A stretch of DNA of 64,000 nucleotides, from positions 1,302,001 through 1,366,000 of the forward strand of contig NZ_SMDR01000001.1 of assembly GCF_006265115.1 (NCBI RefSeq). Reading direction: 5' to 3'. This DNA is from Arenimonas terrae. Lineage in GTDB: Bacteria > Pseudomonadota > Gammaproteobacteria > Xanthomonadales > Xanthomonadaceae. The notes below the pieces were generated by a model, which saw only the letters and a program-made list of their open reading frames with translations, was not told where the DNA came from and made no database searches. Of the stretch, positions 48,287-57,092 are shown in pieces (position 1 is the stretch's first letter; each line of letters opens with the position of its first letter). The translations under genes were made by a program, and so were the position numbers.

Positions 48287-48757
48287 ATGCACCTGCTCGA
48301 CCTGCTCAGCCCGGCCCGCGTGCGGGCCAATGCCGCCGTCACCGGCAAGAAGCGCCTGCTCGAGCAGCTGGCGCAGCTGCTTGCCGAAGGCGGCGGCGAG
48401 GGCGACCGCAGCGTCTACGACAGCCTGTGCAGCCGCGAACGCCTGGGCAGCACCGGCCTGGGCCACGGCGTCGCCATTCCGCATGGCCGCAGCGCCCGCG
48501 CGGCCGCCGCCACCGGCGCCTTCCTGCGCCTTAGCGAACCGGTGGACTTCGGCGCGCCCGACGGCCAGCCGGTGGACCTGGTGTTCGCGCTCGTGGTGCC
48601 CGAACACTATGCGCAGCAGCACCTGCTGCTGCTGGCGAACCTGGCCGAGATGTTCGGCGACGCGGATTTCCGCCAGCGCCTGCGCCAGGCGCCCGATTCG
48701 GCCGCGCTGTACGCGCTGCTGGCGGACTGGCAGGCCGCGCACCCGGCGGCCGCCTGA
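48287..48757 (+). CDS. ptsN: PTS IIA-Ntr regulatory protein
   Basis: This 156-residue IIA protein carries the phosphorylatable His66 in GVAIPHGRS. In the nitrogen PTS it regulates potassium transport, sigma-54 functions and envelope stress rather than sugar uptake. [13 protein letters not shown] and [26 protein letters not shown] are family stretches. Starting two bases after hpf and ending one base before hprK, it is embedded in the rpoN cluster. Confidence 0.94.
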   Translation: MHLLDLLSPARVRANAAVTGKKRLLEQLAQLLAEGGGEGDRSVYDSLCSRERLGSTGLGHGVAIPHGRSARAAAATGAFLRLSEPVDFGAPDGQPVDLVFALVVPEHYAQQHLLLLANLAEMFGDADFRQRLRQAPDSAALYALLADWQAAHPAAA

Positions 48758-48758
48758 G

Positions 48759-49709
48759 ATGGCCGACCGCCTGCGCGCCCGCGAGCTGTTCGAGGAGCTG
48801 GGCGAGCGGCTCGAGCTTCGCTGGCTGGCCGGGCAACGTGGCGGCGAACGCGTGCTCGAACGCGGCGAACACCTGTCGCGCCGGCCGTCGCTGGCCGGCT
48901 ACCTCAACGTCATCCACCCGAACAAGGTGCAGATCATCGGCTCGGCCGAGCTGTCGTGGCTGGACGGGCTCGACGCCCGCACGCGCTGGGAAGTGCTGCA
49001 GAAGGTGATGGAGTCGCGGCCGCTGGCCATGGTCATCACCCAGAACCAGGGCTGCCCGGCCGACCTGCGCGACGCGGTCGAAGAATCCGACACGCCGCTG
49101 TGGGTGTCGCCGCGCCGCGGCTACGAACTGCTGAACCTGCTGCAGTACCACCTGGCGCGCTCGCTGGCGCCGCGGGTGACGCTGCACGGCGTGTTCATGG
49201 AGATCTACTCGATCGGCGTGCTGATCACCGGCGACTCCGGCCTGGGCAAGAGCGAACTGGCGCTGGAGCTGATCAGCCGCGGCCACCGCCTGGTCGCCGA
49301 CGACGCGCCCGAGTTCACCCAGATCGCCCCCGACGTGCTCGACGGCACCTGCCCCGACCTGCTGCAGGACCTGCTGGAAGTGCGCGGCCTGGGCGTGATG
49401 AACATCCGCCAGATGTTCGGCGACACCGCGGTGAAGAAGAACAAGTACCTGCGCCTGGTGGTGCACCTGGTGCGGGCGCAGGAGCCGTCGCTGGAGGCGA
49501 TGGCGCGCATCACCGGCGAGTCCGGCAGCCGCAAGGTGCTCGACCTCGAAGTGCCGGTGGTCGAACTGCCCGTGGCCGCTGGCCGCAACCTCGCGGTGCT
49601 GGCCGAAGCGGCGGTACGCCTGCACCTGCTGCGCAGCAAGGGCATGGACCCGGCCGCCGCCTTCCTGGCCCGGCACAGCGAATTCCTCCAGCAGGGCGAG
49701 CCCTCGTGA
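48759..49709 (+). CDS. hprK: HPr kinase/phosphorylase
   Basis: This 316-residue bifunctional enzyme phosphorylates HPr on its regulatory serine and reverses it. The N-terminal domain has [19 protein letters not shown]; Walker A GDSGLGKS is at 158-165; the HPrK signature [17 protein letters not shown] and the capping helix region [15 protein letters not shown] follow. HPr in this window keeps Ser46, the target. Its presence in a gammaproteobacterium is limited to some groups, including Xanthomonas relatives. The stop overlaps the rapZ start. Confidence 0.94.
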   Translation: MADRLRARELFEELGERLELRWLAGQRGGERVLERGEHLSRRPSLAGYLNVIHPNKVQIIGSAELSWLDGLDARTRWEVLQKVMESRPLAMVITQNQGCPADLRDAVEESDTPLWVSPRRGYELLNLLQYHLARSLAPRVTLHGVFMEIYSIGVLITGDSGLGKSELALELISRGHRLVADDAPEFTQIAPDVLDGTCPDLLQDLLEVRGLGVMNIRQMFGDTAVKKNKYLRLVVHLVRAQEPSLEAMARITGESGSRKVLDLEVPVVELPVAAGRNLAVLAEAAVRLHLLRSKGMDPAAAFLARHSEFLQQGEPS

Positions 49710-50581
49710 GCGAAACCTCCCGCCCCCTGCTGATCGTCGTCAGCGGCATGTCCGGCTCGGGCAAGTCCGTGGCGCTGAACACGCTCGAGGACCTGGACTT
49801 CTTCTGCACCGACAACCTGCCGGCCGAACTGCTGCCGCGTTTCGTGCGCAGCGTCGCCAGCGAGGAATCCGGCCGCACGCGGCTGGCGGTGGGCATCGAC
49901 GTGCGCAACCGCACCCCGGACCTGGCGCGCATCCCGCAGTGGCTGTCGGAGGTCGGTGCGCTCGGCTTCGACCACAAGCTGGTTTATTTCGACACCCGCG
50001 ACGAAGTGCTGCTCAAGCGCTACTCCGATACGCGCCGCAAGCATCCGCTCAGCCACGGCGGGCTCGCCCTGGCCGACGCGATCCGGCTCGAGCGCGAGCG
50101 CATGCGGCCGCTGCAGGCCATCGCCGACCTGGTGATGGACACCTCGGAAATGAACGTGCACCAGATGCGCCGGCAGGTGATCACCGAGCTGGGCATCGGC
50201 GTACACCAGGGCCTGTCGCTGCTGTTCGAGTCCTTCGCCTACAAGCGCGGGCTGCCCGCCGACGCCGACTTCATCTTCGACGCCCGCGTCCTGCCCAACC
50301 CGCACTGGGACGCCCGCCTGCGGCCGCTGTCGGGCCGCGACGCCGCGGTGCGCGAGCATCTGGAACAGGATCCGCTGGTGCGCGCCTACGCCGAGCAGGT
50401 CACTGCCTTCCTCGACGCCTGGATCCCGCGCTTCGAAGCCGAGACCCGCAGCTACCTCACCGTCGCCTTCGGCTGCACCGGCGGCCGCCACCGCTCCGTC
50501 TACCTTGCCGAACGCCTGGCCGCCCATTACCGCGACCTGGGGCGCAACGGCGTGCTCAGCTTCCACCGCGAACTCGAATAA
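49706..50581 (+). CDS. rapZ: RNase adapter protein RapZ
   Basis: This 291-residue protein has Walker A GMSGSGKS (14-21) and the RapZ C-terminal domain with [17 protein letters not shown]. In E. coli it directs RNase E to the GlmZ small RNA to control glucosamine-6-phosphate synthase; in other lineages it has broader nucleotide- or sugar-linked roles. FYGTDNLP-like [13 protein letters not shown] and FYAYKRG-like [13 protein letters not shown] support the family. The start is GTG 49706. The ptsN-hprK-rapZ series ends 15 bases from the convergent ptsI. Confidence 0.94.
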   Translation: MSETSRPLLIVVSGMSGSGKSVALNTLEDLDFFCTDNLPAELLPRFVRSVASEESGRTRLAVGIDVRNRTPDLARIPQWLSEVGALGFDHKLVYFDTRDEVLLKRYSDTRRKHPLSHGGLALADAIRLERERMRPLQAIADLVMDTSEMNVHQMRRQVITELGIGVHQGLSLLFESFAYKRGLPADADFIFDARVLPNPHWDARLRPLSGRDAAVREHLEQDPLVRAYAEQVTAFLDAWIPRFEAETRSYLTVAFGCTGGRHRSVYLAERLAAHYRDLGRNGVLSFHRELE

Positions 50582-50596
50582 GCCCCGCCCGCGGGC

Positions 50597-52309
50597 TCAA
50601 CGCGCCAGCCAGGCCTCGATGCCGGCGCGGTCGTGCGCGCGCAGCAGGCTGCGCACGCGCCGGCGCAGGCTGGCAAGGTCGCATTCGCGCACGGCGCGCC
50701 GCACCTCCAGCAGCGTCGCCGGATGCAGGCTGAAGTCGCGCAGGCCCAGGGCCAGCAGCAGCGGCACGTTCTCCGCCTCGCCGGCCATTTCGCCGCAGAC
50801 CGCCACCGGAATGCCGTTGCGGCGGCCGTACGCGAACAGTTCACTCAGCAGGCGCAGCACCGACGGATGCCGCGGCGTATACAGCGAGGCCAGGGACTCG
50901 TGGTTGCGGTCCACCGCCAGCAGGTACTGCACCAGGTCATTGGTGCCGACCGAGACGAAGTCCACCAGGTCGACGAAGTCCGGCAGCGCCAGCGCGGCGG
51001 CCGGCACTTCGATCATCGCGCCCAGCTCGACCCGGTCGCCGGCCTGCAGGCCGTCGGCCACCAGCGAGGCGCGCGCGGCCTCGAGCAGGGCGCAGACCGC
51101 CACCATCTCCTCGCGGCAGCAAATCATCGGCACCAGCGCGCGCACCGGCCCGTACGCGGCGGCGCGCAGGATCGCCCGCAGCTGGGTCAGGAACAGGCCC
51201 TCGTGCGCCAGCGACAACCGCACGCCGCGCAGGCCCAGGGCCGGATTGGATTCGCTGCGCAGGGCCAGGCCGGTGTGGTCGGCCTTGTCGGCGCCCAGGT
51301 CGAGCGTGCGGATGGTGACCACGCGCCCGGCCATGCCCAGCACCAGGTCGCGGTAGGCCAGGAACTGTTCGTCCTCGGTCGGCAGTTCGCGCCGCTGCAG
51401 GAACAGGAACTCGGTGCGGTACAGGCCGATGCCGTCGGCGCCCAGCGCGTGCGCCTCGGCCACGTCCTCGCGCGATTCGGCGTTGGCGTAGAGGCGGATG
51501 TCGACGCCGTCGGTGGTGCGGGTCGGCTGCCGCCGCAGGCGCGAGAGCTGGGCCTGTTCGCGCCCGAGCTGGGCCTGGCGACGGTGGTAGCGCTGCAGGT
51601 CGTCGGCGTCGGGTTCGAGCACGATCTCGCCGGCAGCGGCGTCGACCATCATCGCGTCGCCGTCGTTGGCGTGCACCAGTGCTTCGGCGGCACCGACCAG
51701 CAGCGGCAGGTGCAGGCTGCGCGCCAGGATGGCGCTGTGCGACAGCGGGCTGCCGGTGGCCGCCACCACCGCCACCACGCCCTGCGACTGCAGTTCGGCC
51801 AGCTCGGAGGGCGCGATGGCATCGCAGACCAGGATCTCGCCGGACAGTCCGCGCGCGCCGTCGTCGCCGCGCCGGTGCAGGGCGGCGTGCACGCGGCCGA
51901 TGACGTGGTCGAGGTCTTCGCGGCGGCTGCGGAAGTAGTCGTCGTGCATGCCCTCGAACACCGAGGCCAGGCGGTCGCGCTGCAGCTTCAGGGCGTAGTC
52001 GGCGCTGTAGCGGCCGGTGGTGATCAGGTCGTCCAGGCCGTGCAGCAGCTCGGGGTCGTCCAGGATCATCACGTGCAGGTCGAGGAACTCGCCCACTTCC
52101 TGGGCCAGGGCGCCGTGCAGGCGTTCGCGCAGGCCGTGCAGTTCGCGCCGCGCGGCATCCAGCGCCCGGTGCAGGCGCAGGATCTCGTCGGGCACGGCCT
52201 CGGCCTCGATGCGCCGCTCTTCCACCGCCAGCGCCTGCGGCAGCCGCACGCGCACGCGGCCCAGCGCGATCCCGCGCGCCGCCCCTTGGCCGCGCAGGGC
52301 GCGCCGCAT
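50597..52309 (-). CDS. ptsI: PTS enzyme I
   Basis: This 570-residue phosphotransferase takes phosphate from phosphoenolpyruvate to HPr. The phosphohistidine is His191 in TGSPLSHSAILAR. The TIM-barrel part has TRTTDGVDIRLYANAES, GIGLYRTEFLFL, RTLDLGADKADH, VSVGTNDLVQYLLAVDR and the catalytic cysteine region VAVCGEMAGEAE. No GAF domain is present, so it is the PtsI rather than PtsP type. It overlaps ptsH by one base; ptsH and a IIA-Man gene lie upstream on the same strand. Confidence 0.95.
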   Translation of the reverse strand: MRRALRGQGAARGIALGRVRVRLPQALAVEERRIEAEAVPDEILRLHRALDAARRELHGLRERLHGALAQEVGEFLDLHVMILDDPELLHGLDDLITTGRYSADYALKLQRDRLASVFEGMHDDYFRSRREDLDHVIGRVHAALHRRGDDGARGLSGEILVCDAIAPSELAELQSQGVVAVVAATGSPLSHSAILARSLHLPLLVGAAEALVHANDGDAMMVDAAAGEIVLEPDADDLQRYHRRQAQLGREQAQLSRLRRQPTRTTDGVDIRLYANAESREDVAEAHALGADGIGLYRTEFLFLQRRELPTEDEQFLAYRDLVLGMAGRVVTIRTLDLGADKADHTGLALRSESNPALGLRGVRLSLAHEGLFLTQLRAILRAAAYGPVRALVPMICCREEMVAVCALLEAARASLVADGLQAGDRVELGAMIEVPAAALALPDFVDLVDFVSVGTNDLVQYLLAVDRNHESLASLYTPRHPSVLRLLSELFAYGRRNGIPVAVCGEMAGEAENVPLLLALGLRDFSLHPATLLEVRRAVRECDLASLRRRVRSLLRAHDRAGIEAWLAR

Positions 52310-52578
52310 CAGTCGTCCTCGTCGAAGCGGCGTTCGAACAGGGCGGCGACCGCGGCGGCCGCGGCGGCCTCGTCCTCGCCGTCCACGCGCAGCAGCAGGG
52401 TGGCGCCGGGTGCGGCGGCCAGCAGCAGTACGCCCATGATCGACTTGGCATTCACTTCGCGACCGCGGCCGGTCAGGGTCGCCTGGGCCTTGAAGCCAGA
52501 CAGCAGCTGCACGAGTTTTGCCGCGGCCCGCGCGTGCAGGCCCAGGCGGTTGTTCACCTGCAGTTCGTGTTCAAGCAT
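52309..52578 (-). CDS. ptsH: Phosphocarrier protein HPr
   Basis: This 89-residue carrier has the active histidine His15 in GLHARAA and the regulatory Ser46 in AKSIMGV, the residue HprK phosphorylates. LQVNNRLG and LLLRVDGEDE complete the fold. It overlaps the IIA gene by eight bases and ptsI by one. Confidence 0.95.
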   Translation of the reverse strand: MLEHELQVNNRLGLHARAAAKLVQLLSGFKAQATLTGRGREVNAKSIMGVLLLAAAPGATLLLRVDGEDEAAAAAAVAALFERRFDEDD

Positions 52579-52963
52579 CGTCGATCACCACGCCATTGCG
52601 CGCGCCGGCGGCGGCCGTGCGCGCGAGTTCGTCCAGGGGTTGTTCGGGGTAATTCTGCACGCGCAGCAGCATCGGCAGGGACAGGCCGCTGATCCGGTGG
52701 GCCGGGGTGCCGAGCCGGGAAAGCTTCTCGGCGATGCGCGCCGGGGTGGCGCCGTACAGGTCCACCAGCATCAGGACGCCGTCGCCGCCGTCAACCTTGC
52801 GCAGGGCGGCGCTGGCGGCCGGCAGCTGGGCATCGGCGTCGGCGTCCCAGTCGGCCTCGTAGGCTTCGGTGCTCAGGGGCAGCGGTCCCAGCAGGCGCCG
52901 CGCCGCGGCAAGCAGCGGGGTACCCACGCCTTGGTGGCTCAGGATCAGGATGCCAACGGACAT
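52571..52963 (-). CDS. PTS IIA component, mannose (fructose/mannose-loop) type
   Basis: This 130-residue EIIA of the mannose superfamily has the phosphohistidine His10 in ILILSHQGVG and GVLMLVDLYGATPARIAEKL as the second hallmark. No IIB, IIC or IID partner is nearby, so it probably takes part in signalling instead of transport. ATG 52963 is chosen; an upstream TTG would add two residues. It is the first gene of the minus-strand IIA-ptsH-ptsI unit, divergent from mgtE across the repeat region. Confidence 0.92.
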   Translation of the reverse strand: MSVGILILSHQGVGTPLLAAARRLLGPLPLSTEAYEADWDADADAQLPAASAALRKVDGGDGVLMLVDLYGATPARIAEKLSRLGTPAHRISGLSLPMLLRVQNYPEQPLDELARTAAAGARNGVVIDDA

Positions 52964-52996
52964 GCCCAAACCTTACCAGACGGCCTGGATTTCCGT

Positions 52997-53540
52997 CTTG
53001 GCCCTTTTTGGGGCCAAGCAGGTCCCTTGCTCGTGGTCGGTTGATCTGGCGTGCGCCGCCGCAGACAAGAGGGGGTCCCTGCCCGCTCAGTCGGCGCGGC
53101 GTCCTGCCCACCGATTCGCGGCCGTTGCGGGCATCCTGCCCTCCACTTCAGGCACCCCCTCCGGTCTACGGCGTCGCCACGAAACGGTGTCGCGAGCCGT
53201 TGGGAAAAGCGCGTGCCCCCAGAAGGCACGAAAGCTCGCTGCTTGGATGGAAATGGCTTCGGAGCAGACCCGGACGAGCCGCAGCTCGAAGGCAGAGACG
53301 CCGAACGCTTTGCACAAGCGAGCTTCACGGATTCGATAACCCGGCCCGGCTGGTCCGCAGGCCGTCGTGCGTGAGGTCTCTTCCCGGGGCTTCGAAAACA
53401 GGGACGTTTTCGAAGAGCCTCCAGGGATGGATTCACGGCGTCCCCGGGAAGAGACCTCACGTACGGCGGACTATCGCCAGGATCGATCCCGGCACCAAGA
53501 CCCTCACGTACGGCGGACAATCGCCGAGAACGATCCCAGC
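52997..53540 (+). repeat. Structured dispersed intergenic repeat, copy B
   Basis: This is the second copy of the element at 11712-12243, in the same strand orientation, lying between the divergent IIA and mgtE genes. The opening hairpin is CTTGGCCC/GGGCCAAG (52997-53018). The identical 84-base block is 53069-53152. The long stem pairs 53359-53389 with 53442-53472 over 31 bp, with two wobbles and one mismatch, and encloses CTTCGAAAAC / GTTTTCGAAG (53390-53415). The closing units at 53454-53493 and 53500-53540 repeat with a spacing of 47 bp. The middle part (53170-53358) diverges more. Gene-like readings through it are not convincing. The rest of the 644-base gap (53541-53607) holds the mgtE promoter. 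Confidence 0.85.
53359..53472 (+). repeat. Long stem-loop of repeat B (31-bp stem)
   Basis: Relative to copy A this stem shows four base-pair swaps and one added base pair in the region next to the apical loop, each matched in the opposite arm, plus a T-A to C-G swap at the base of the nested hairpin. The G-T wobble at 53369/53462 matches the wobble of copy A. Confidence 0.8.
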
Positions 53541-53575
53541 GAGGACCGAGGTAGGCGCGGACACACAAGCCCCCG

Positions 53576-53581
53576 CATAAT
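53576..53581 (+). promoter_or_regulatory. Probable -10 box for mgtE
   Basis: CATAAT followed by GTGCCGG lies 26 bases before the mgtE start and 35 bases after the end of repeat copy B. A GGGAG ribosome site follows. Confidence 0.45.
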
Positions 53582-53607
53582 GTGCCGGCCTTCCCGGGAG
53601 CGACCTG

Positions 53608-54969
53608 ATGGCCGAAGCCGTCCGCCACGACAAGACCGCACGGCAGCTCCGGCTGCTGTCGGACGCGCTCGACACCGGCCGCCTCGGCCCGGTGCGGCGC
53701 CTGGTGAACAGCCTGTCGCCGGCCGAGATCGGCAACCTGCTCGAGTCCCTGCCGGCCGGCAAGCGCGAGATCGTCTGGGGCCTGGTGGATCCCGAGGACG
53801 ACGGCGAGGTGCTGGTGCACGTCGGCGACGACGTGCGCGAGAGCCTGCTGGCCGACATGGATCCCGACGAAATCGTCGCCGCGGTCGAGGACCTGGACAT
53901 CGACGACCTGGCCGAACTGGCCGAGGACCTTCCCGACACGGTGATCGAGGAAGTCCTGAAGTCGATGGACCGCGAGAACCGCGAACGCCTGGAGCAGGTG
54001 CTCAGCTACGGCGAGGACACCGCCGGCCGCCTGATGAATCCGGACGTGATCACGGTGCGCACCGACGTCACCGTCGACGTCGTGCTGCGCTACCTGCGCC
54101 TGCGCGGCGAGATCCCCGAACACACCGACCACCTGTTCGTGGTCAGCCGCCGGCACCAGTACCTGGGCCGCGTCGCGATCGCATCGCTGCTGACCCACGA
54201 CGCGTCCACGCCGATCAACGAACTGATCGACGACGAACAGCCGGCGATCGCGGTGGATACGCCCGACACCGAGGTCGCGACCCAGTTCTCCGACCACGAC
54301 TGGATCTCGGCGCCGGTGGTGGACGAGAACAACATCCTGCTCGGCCGCATCACCATCGACGACGTGGTCGACATCATCCGCGCCCAGGCCGAACACCAGG
54401 CGCTGAGCGCCGCCGGCGTGGACGAGGACGAGGACCTGTTCAGCCCGGTGCCGCGCGCGTTCCGGCGCCGCGTGGTGTGGCTGGCGATCAACCTGGCCAC
54501 GGCCTTCCTGGCCTCGAGCGTGGTCGGCCAGTTCCAGGGCACCATCGACCGGCTGGTCGCGCTGGCCGTGCTGATGCCGATCGTGGCGGGCATGGGCGGC
54601 AATGCCGGCACCCAGGTGCTGGCGCTGATGGTGCGCGGCCTGGCACTGGGCCAGGTCGGCGCCGCGAACGCCAACGCGCTGCTGTGGAAGGAGCTGCGTG
54701 TGTCCATGCTCAACGGCCTGCTGATCGGCGGCATCGTCGCCATCGCCACCTGGGCCTGGTTCCGCGACGGCGAGCTGGCGCTGGTGATCTTCGCGGCGAT
54801 GATCATCAATCTGATGTCGGCGGCATCCGCCGGCGTGCTGGTGCCGCTGACGCTCAAGCGCATGCGCCTGGATCCGGCGCTGGCCGGCGGCGTGATCCTG
54901 ACCACGGTGACGGACGTGATGGGCTTCTTCTCTTTCCTCGGCCTGGCCACCCTCGTGCTGCTGCGCTGA
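53608..54969 (+). CDS. mgtE: Magnesium transporter MgtE
   Basis: This 453-residue Mg2+ channel has an N-terminal MgtE superhelical domain (1-130, DIDDLAELAEDLPDTVIEEVLKSMD), two CBS domains (GRLMNPDVITV..., PINELIDDEQPAIAV...), a plug helix and five membrane helices from about 290. Pore signatures: VVGQFQGTIDRLVALAVLMPIVAGMGGNAGTQ region and SAASAGVLVPLTLKRM. Cytosolic acidic residues gate the channel by sensing Mg2+. It opens a likely operon with the ion channel (one base gap) and NUDIX-cupin gene. Confidence 0.94.
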   Translation: MAEAVRHDKTARQLRLLSDALDTGRLGPVRRLVNSLSPAEIGNLLESLPAGKREIVWGLVDPEDDGEVLVHVGDDVRESLLADMDPDEIVAAVEDLDIDDLAELAEDLPDTVIEEVLKSMDRENRERLEQVLSYGEDTAGRLMNPDVITVRTDVTVDVVLRYLRLRGEIPEHTDHLFVVSRRHQYLGRVAIASLLTHDASTPINELIDDEQPAIAVDTPDTEVATQFSDHDWISAPVVDENNILLGRITIDDVVDIIRAQAEHQALSAAGVDEDEDLFSPVPRAFRRRVVWLAINLATAFLASSVVGQFQGTIDRLVALAVLMPIVAGMGGNAGTQVLALMVRGLALGQVGAANANALLWKELRVSMLNGLLIGGIVAIATWAWFRDGELALVIFAAMIINLMSAASAGVLVPLTLKRMRLDPALAGGVILTTVTDVMGFFSFLGLATLVLLR

Positions 54970-54970
54970 C

Positions 54971-55654
54971 ATGCGCTCGGTATTCCTGCAGCGGGTGTCG
55001 AAACTTCCCAACGCCTGGCTGCTGCTGTCGCTGATCGCGCTGGTGGTGGTCTATCCCTTCCTGGAACCCTTCCCGGGCGGGCACGCGGCGATCGCGGTGT
55101 TCGACCTGGTGATCCTGGTGCTGGCCCTGCGCGCCGCCCGGGCAAGCGGCCCCGAAGCGCGCATCGGCTACGTGCTGGTGTGGCCGGCGATGGTGCTGCA
55201 CATCGTCGCGGCGTTCGCGCCCACGCACGGCCTGCTGTTGGCCAACCTGGCCACGCAGGCGCTGTTCCATGCCTTCGTGGTGGTCTGCCTGCTTCGCTAC
55301 ATGCTGCGCGACGAGGTGATGACCCTGGACGAACTGTTCGCGGCCGCCGGCCTCTACGTGCTGATGGCCTTCGTGTTCGCCTACCTGTACGCGCTGGTCG
55401 AGCGCTTCGCGCCGGGCTCGTTCTACATCAACGTGGCGAACAATCCCGACGGCCTCACCGGCTGGTGGGAGCTGCTGTACTTCAGCTTCACCTGCCTGAC
55501 CAGCGTCGGCTTCGGCGACATCACGCCGGTCAGCAACCACGCGCGCTCGCTGGTGATGATCGAGCAGATGATGGGCGTGCTGTACCTGGCCCTGGTGATC
55601 TCGCGGTTGGTGGCGATGCAGGCGCGGCGCCGCAACGGCACGCCCGGCCAATGA
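54971..55654 (+). CDS. Two-pore-helix ion channel family protein (K+ channel filter)
   Basis: This 227-residue membrane protein has about six helices and ends with a pore module: a helix (AGLYVLMAFVFAYLYALVERF), a pore loop with filter TSVGFGDITP, and a final helix (MMGVLYLALVISRLVAM). The filter matches potassium channels. There is no RCK/TrkA domain and no voltage-sensor arginine ladder that I can see. The start is one base after mgtE; its stop overlaps the next start (ATGA). Co-expression suggests cation homeostasis, but selectivity is inferred. Confidence 0.86.
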   Translation: MRSVFLQRVSKLPNAWLLLSLIALVVVYPFLEPFPGGHAAIAVFDLVILVLALRAARASGPEARIGYVLVWPAMVLHIVAAFAPTHGLLLANLATQALFHAFVVVCLLRYMLRDEVMTLDELFAAAGLYVLMAFVFAYLYALVERFAPGSFYINVANNPDGLTGWWELLYFSFTCLTSVGFGDITPVSNHARSLVMIEQMMGVLYLALVISRLVAMQARRRNGTPGQ

Positions 55655-56406
55655 CCGGCGGCACGCACGACCTGATCCGCACGGTCGCCGCGGTGATCCG
55701 CGACCCGCAGGGCCGCGTGCTGCTGGTGCGCAAGCGCGGCACGGCGACCTTCATCCAGCCGGGCGGCAAGACCGAAGCGGACGAGGACGCGCTGGCGACG
55801 CTGGCGCGCGAGCTGGACGAGGAACTCGGCGTGTCCCTGCGCGCGGGCTCGGCGCTGCCGCTGGGCGAGTTCGAGGACGTGGCGGTCAACGAAACCGGGC
55901 GGCGGGTGCGCGCGCAGGCCTTCCTGGTCGAGGTGGAAGGCCAGCCGGCCGCGGGCGCCGAGATCGAGGAGCTGGCCTGGGTGGATCCGGCCGATCCCGG
56001 CCCGCGCGCGATCGCGCCCCTGTCGCGCCATCAGCTGTTGCCGGTGGTCGCGCGACTCTGGTCGCCGGTGCAGCGCGATGCCGACCGGCATTACCTCTGG
56101 GGCGGCAACAGCGAAGGCTGGCACCTGCTGCAACGCCAGGACCTGTCGGTGATCGCCGAACGCGTGCCGCCGGGCGGTGCGGAGCGGCGGCATCGCCACG
56201 CGCAATCGCGGCAGTTCTTTTACCTGTTGTCGGGCCGTGCGCTGATCGAGATGGCGGGGCGCGAAGTCGCGATCGCCGCCGGCCAGGGGCTGGAAGTGCC
56301 GCCGGGGCTGCCGCACCGATTCATGAATCCGTACGACGAGGACGTGCACTTCCTCGTCGTCTCGATGCCGACCACGCGCGGCGACCGGATCGACGACGCG
56401 ATCTAG
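55651..56406 (+). CDS. NUDIX hydrolase fused to a cupin domain
   Basis: This 251-residue protein joins an N-terminal NUDIX domain (about 5-130) to a C-terminal cupin_2 domain (about 140-245). The NUDIX box fits GX5EX7REUXEEXGU perfectly from Gly39 to Val61, so pyrophosphohydrolase activity is expected. The cupin part has VPPGGAERRHRHAQSRQFFYLLSGRALIEM with metal-ligand histidines, and GLPHRFMNPYDEDVHFLVVS. Stand-alone cupins of this type can be isomerases or sensors. It is translationally coupled to the channel gene. I do not know the substrate; the fusion suggests one small molecule handled or sensed by both halves. Confidence 0.85.
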   Translation: MTGGTHDLIRTVAAVIRDPQGRVLLVRKRGTATFIQPGGKTEADEDALATLARELDEELGVSLRAGSALPLGEFEDVAVNETGRRVRAQAFLVEVEGQPAAGAEIEELAWVDPADPGPRAIAPLSRHQLLPVVARLWSPVQRDADRHYLWGGNSEGWHLLQRQDLSVIAERVPPGGAERRHRHAQSRQFFYLLSGRALIEMAGREVAIAAGQGLEVPPGLPHRFMNPYDEDVHFLVVSMPTTRGDRIDDAI

Positions 56407-57092
56407 CGTGGCGTCGGTTTTCCCTGCTCGGCCAGGGTCAGCGCGACCTTGTCGCGCAGGTAGGCCGGTTCGAGCCGGTCGGCGGCGATGGCGCGGCCGA
56501 GCCTGAAGTCGCGCACCGCCAGGCGCGCCAGGTCGGCGGCGTGCGGCAGGGCCTCGACGTCGAAGCCGGTCAGCAGGCCGCCGAGGCGCTGCACCAGCGC
56601 GCCGTTTTCCGCGCCGAAACCGGTGCCCACGCCGTGTCGGGGTCCGGAAGGCAGCGGCGCCACGGCCGGCGACACGATCAGCTCGTCCGCCGCGGCCGAC
56701 ACCAGGCCATCGGCATCGCGCACGAACTCGCCCAGGTAGACCTCGCCCATGCGCGCATCGATCGCGGCCAGGCGATTTCCGCCCTGCCCCTGCATGGCCA
56801 GCGTCGCCAGGGTCGAAACCGGCAGCACCGGCCGGTCCAGCGCCAGCGCCAGGCCCTGCACGACGGCGATCGCCAGGCGCACACCGGTGAAGGCGCCGGG
56901 CCCTCGGCCGACGGCGATGGCATCGAGCTGCGACTTGCGCAGGCCCGCTTCGGCCAGCAGCTCTTCGGCCCAGGGCAGCACCAGCTGGGTATGGCGGCGC
57001 GGCGCGAGCTCGTGCCGCTCGCGGACCTCGCCGTCCACGTGCAGCGCGACCGAGCAGACCTCGGTGCTGGTCTCGATCGCCAGCAGCTTCAT
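56403..57092 (-). CDS. tsaB: tRNA threonylcarbamoyladenosine biosynthesis protein TsaB
   Basis: This 229-residue ASKHA-fold protein partners TsaD and TsaE in making t6A at tRNA position 37. The start KLLAIETSTEVCSVALHVDG and AVGRGPGAFTGVRLAIAVVQGLAL are diagnostic; DARMGEVYLGEF follows. It lacks the metal-binding residues of TsaD, as expected. ATG 57092 overlaps the VOC gene stop by four bases. Confidence 0.94.
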   Translation of the reverse strand: MKLLAIETSTEVCSVALHVDGEVRERHELAPRRHTQLVLPWAEELLAEAGLRKSQLDAIAVGRGPGAFTGVRLAIAVVQGLALALDRPVLPVSTLATLAMQGQGGNRLAAIDARMGEVYLGEFVRDADGLVSAAADELIVSPAVAPLPSGPRHGVGTGFGAENGALVQRLGGLLTGFDVEALPHAADLARLAVRDFRLGRAIAADRLEPAYLRDKVALTLAEQGKPTPR

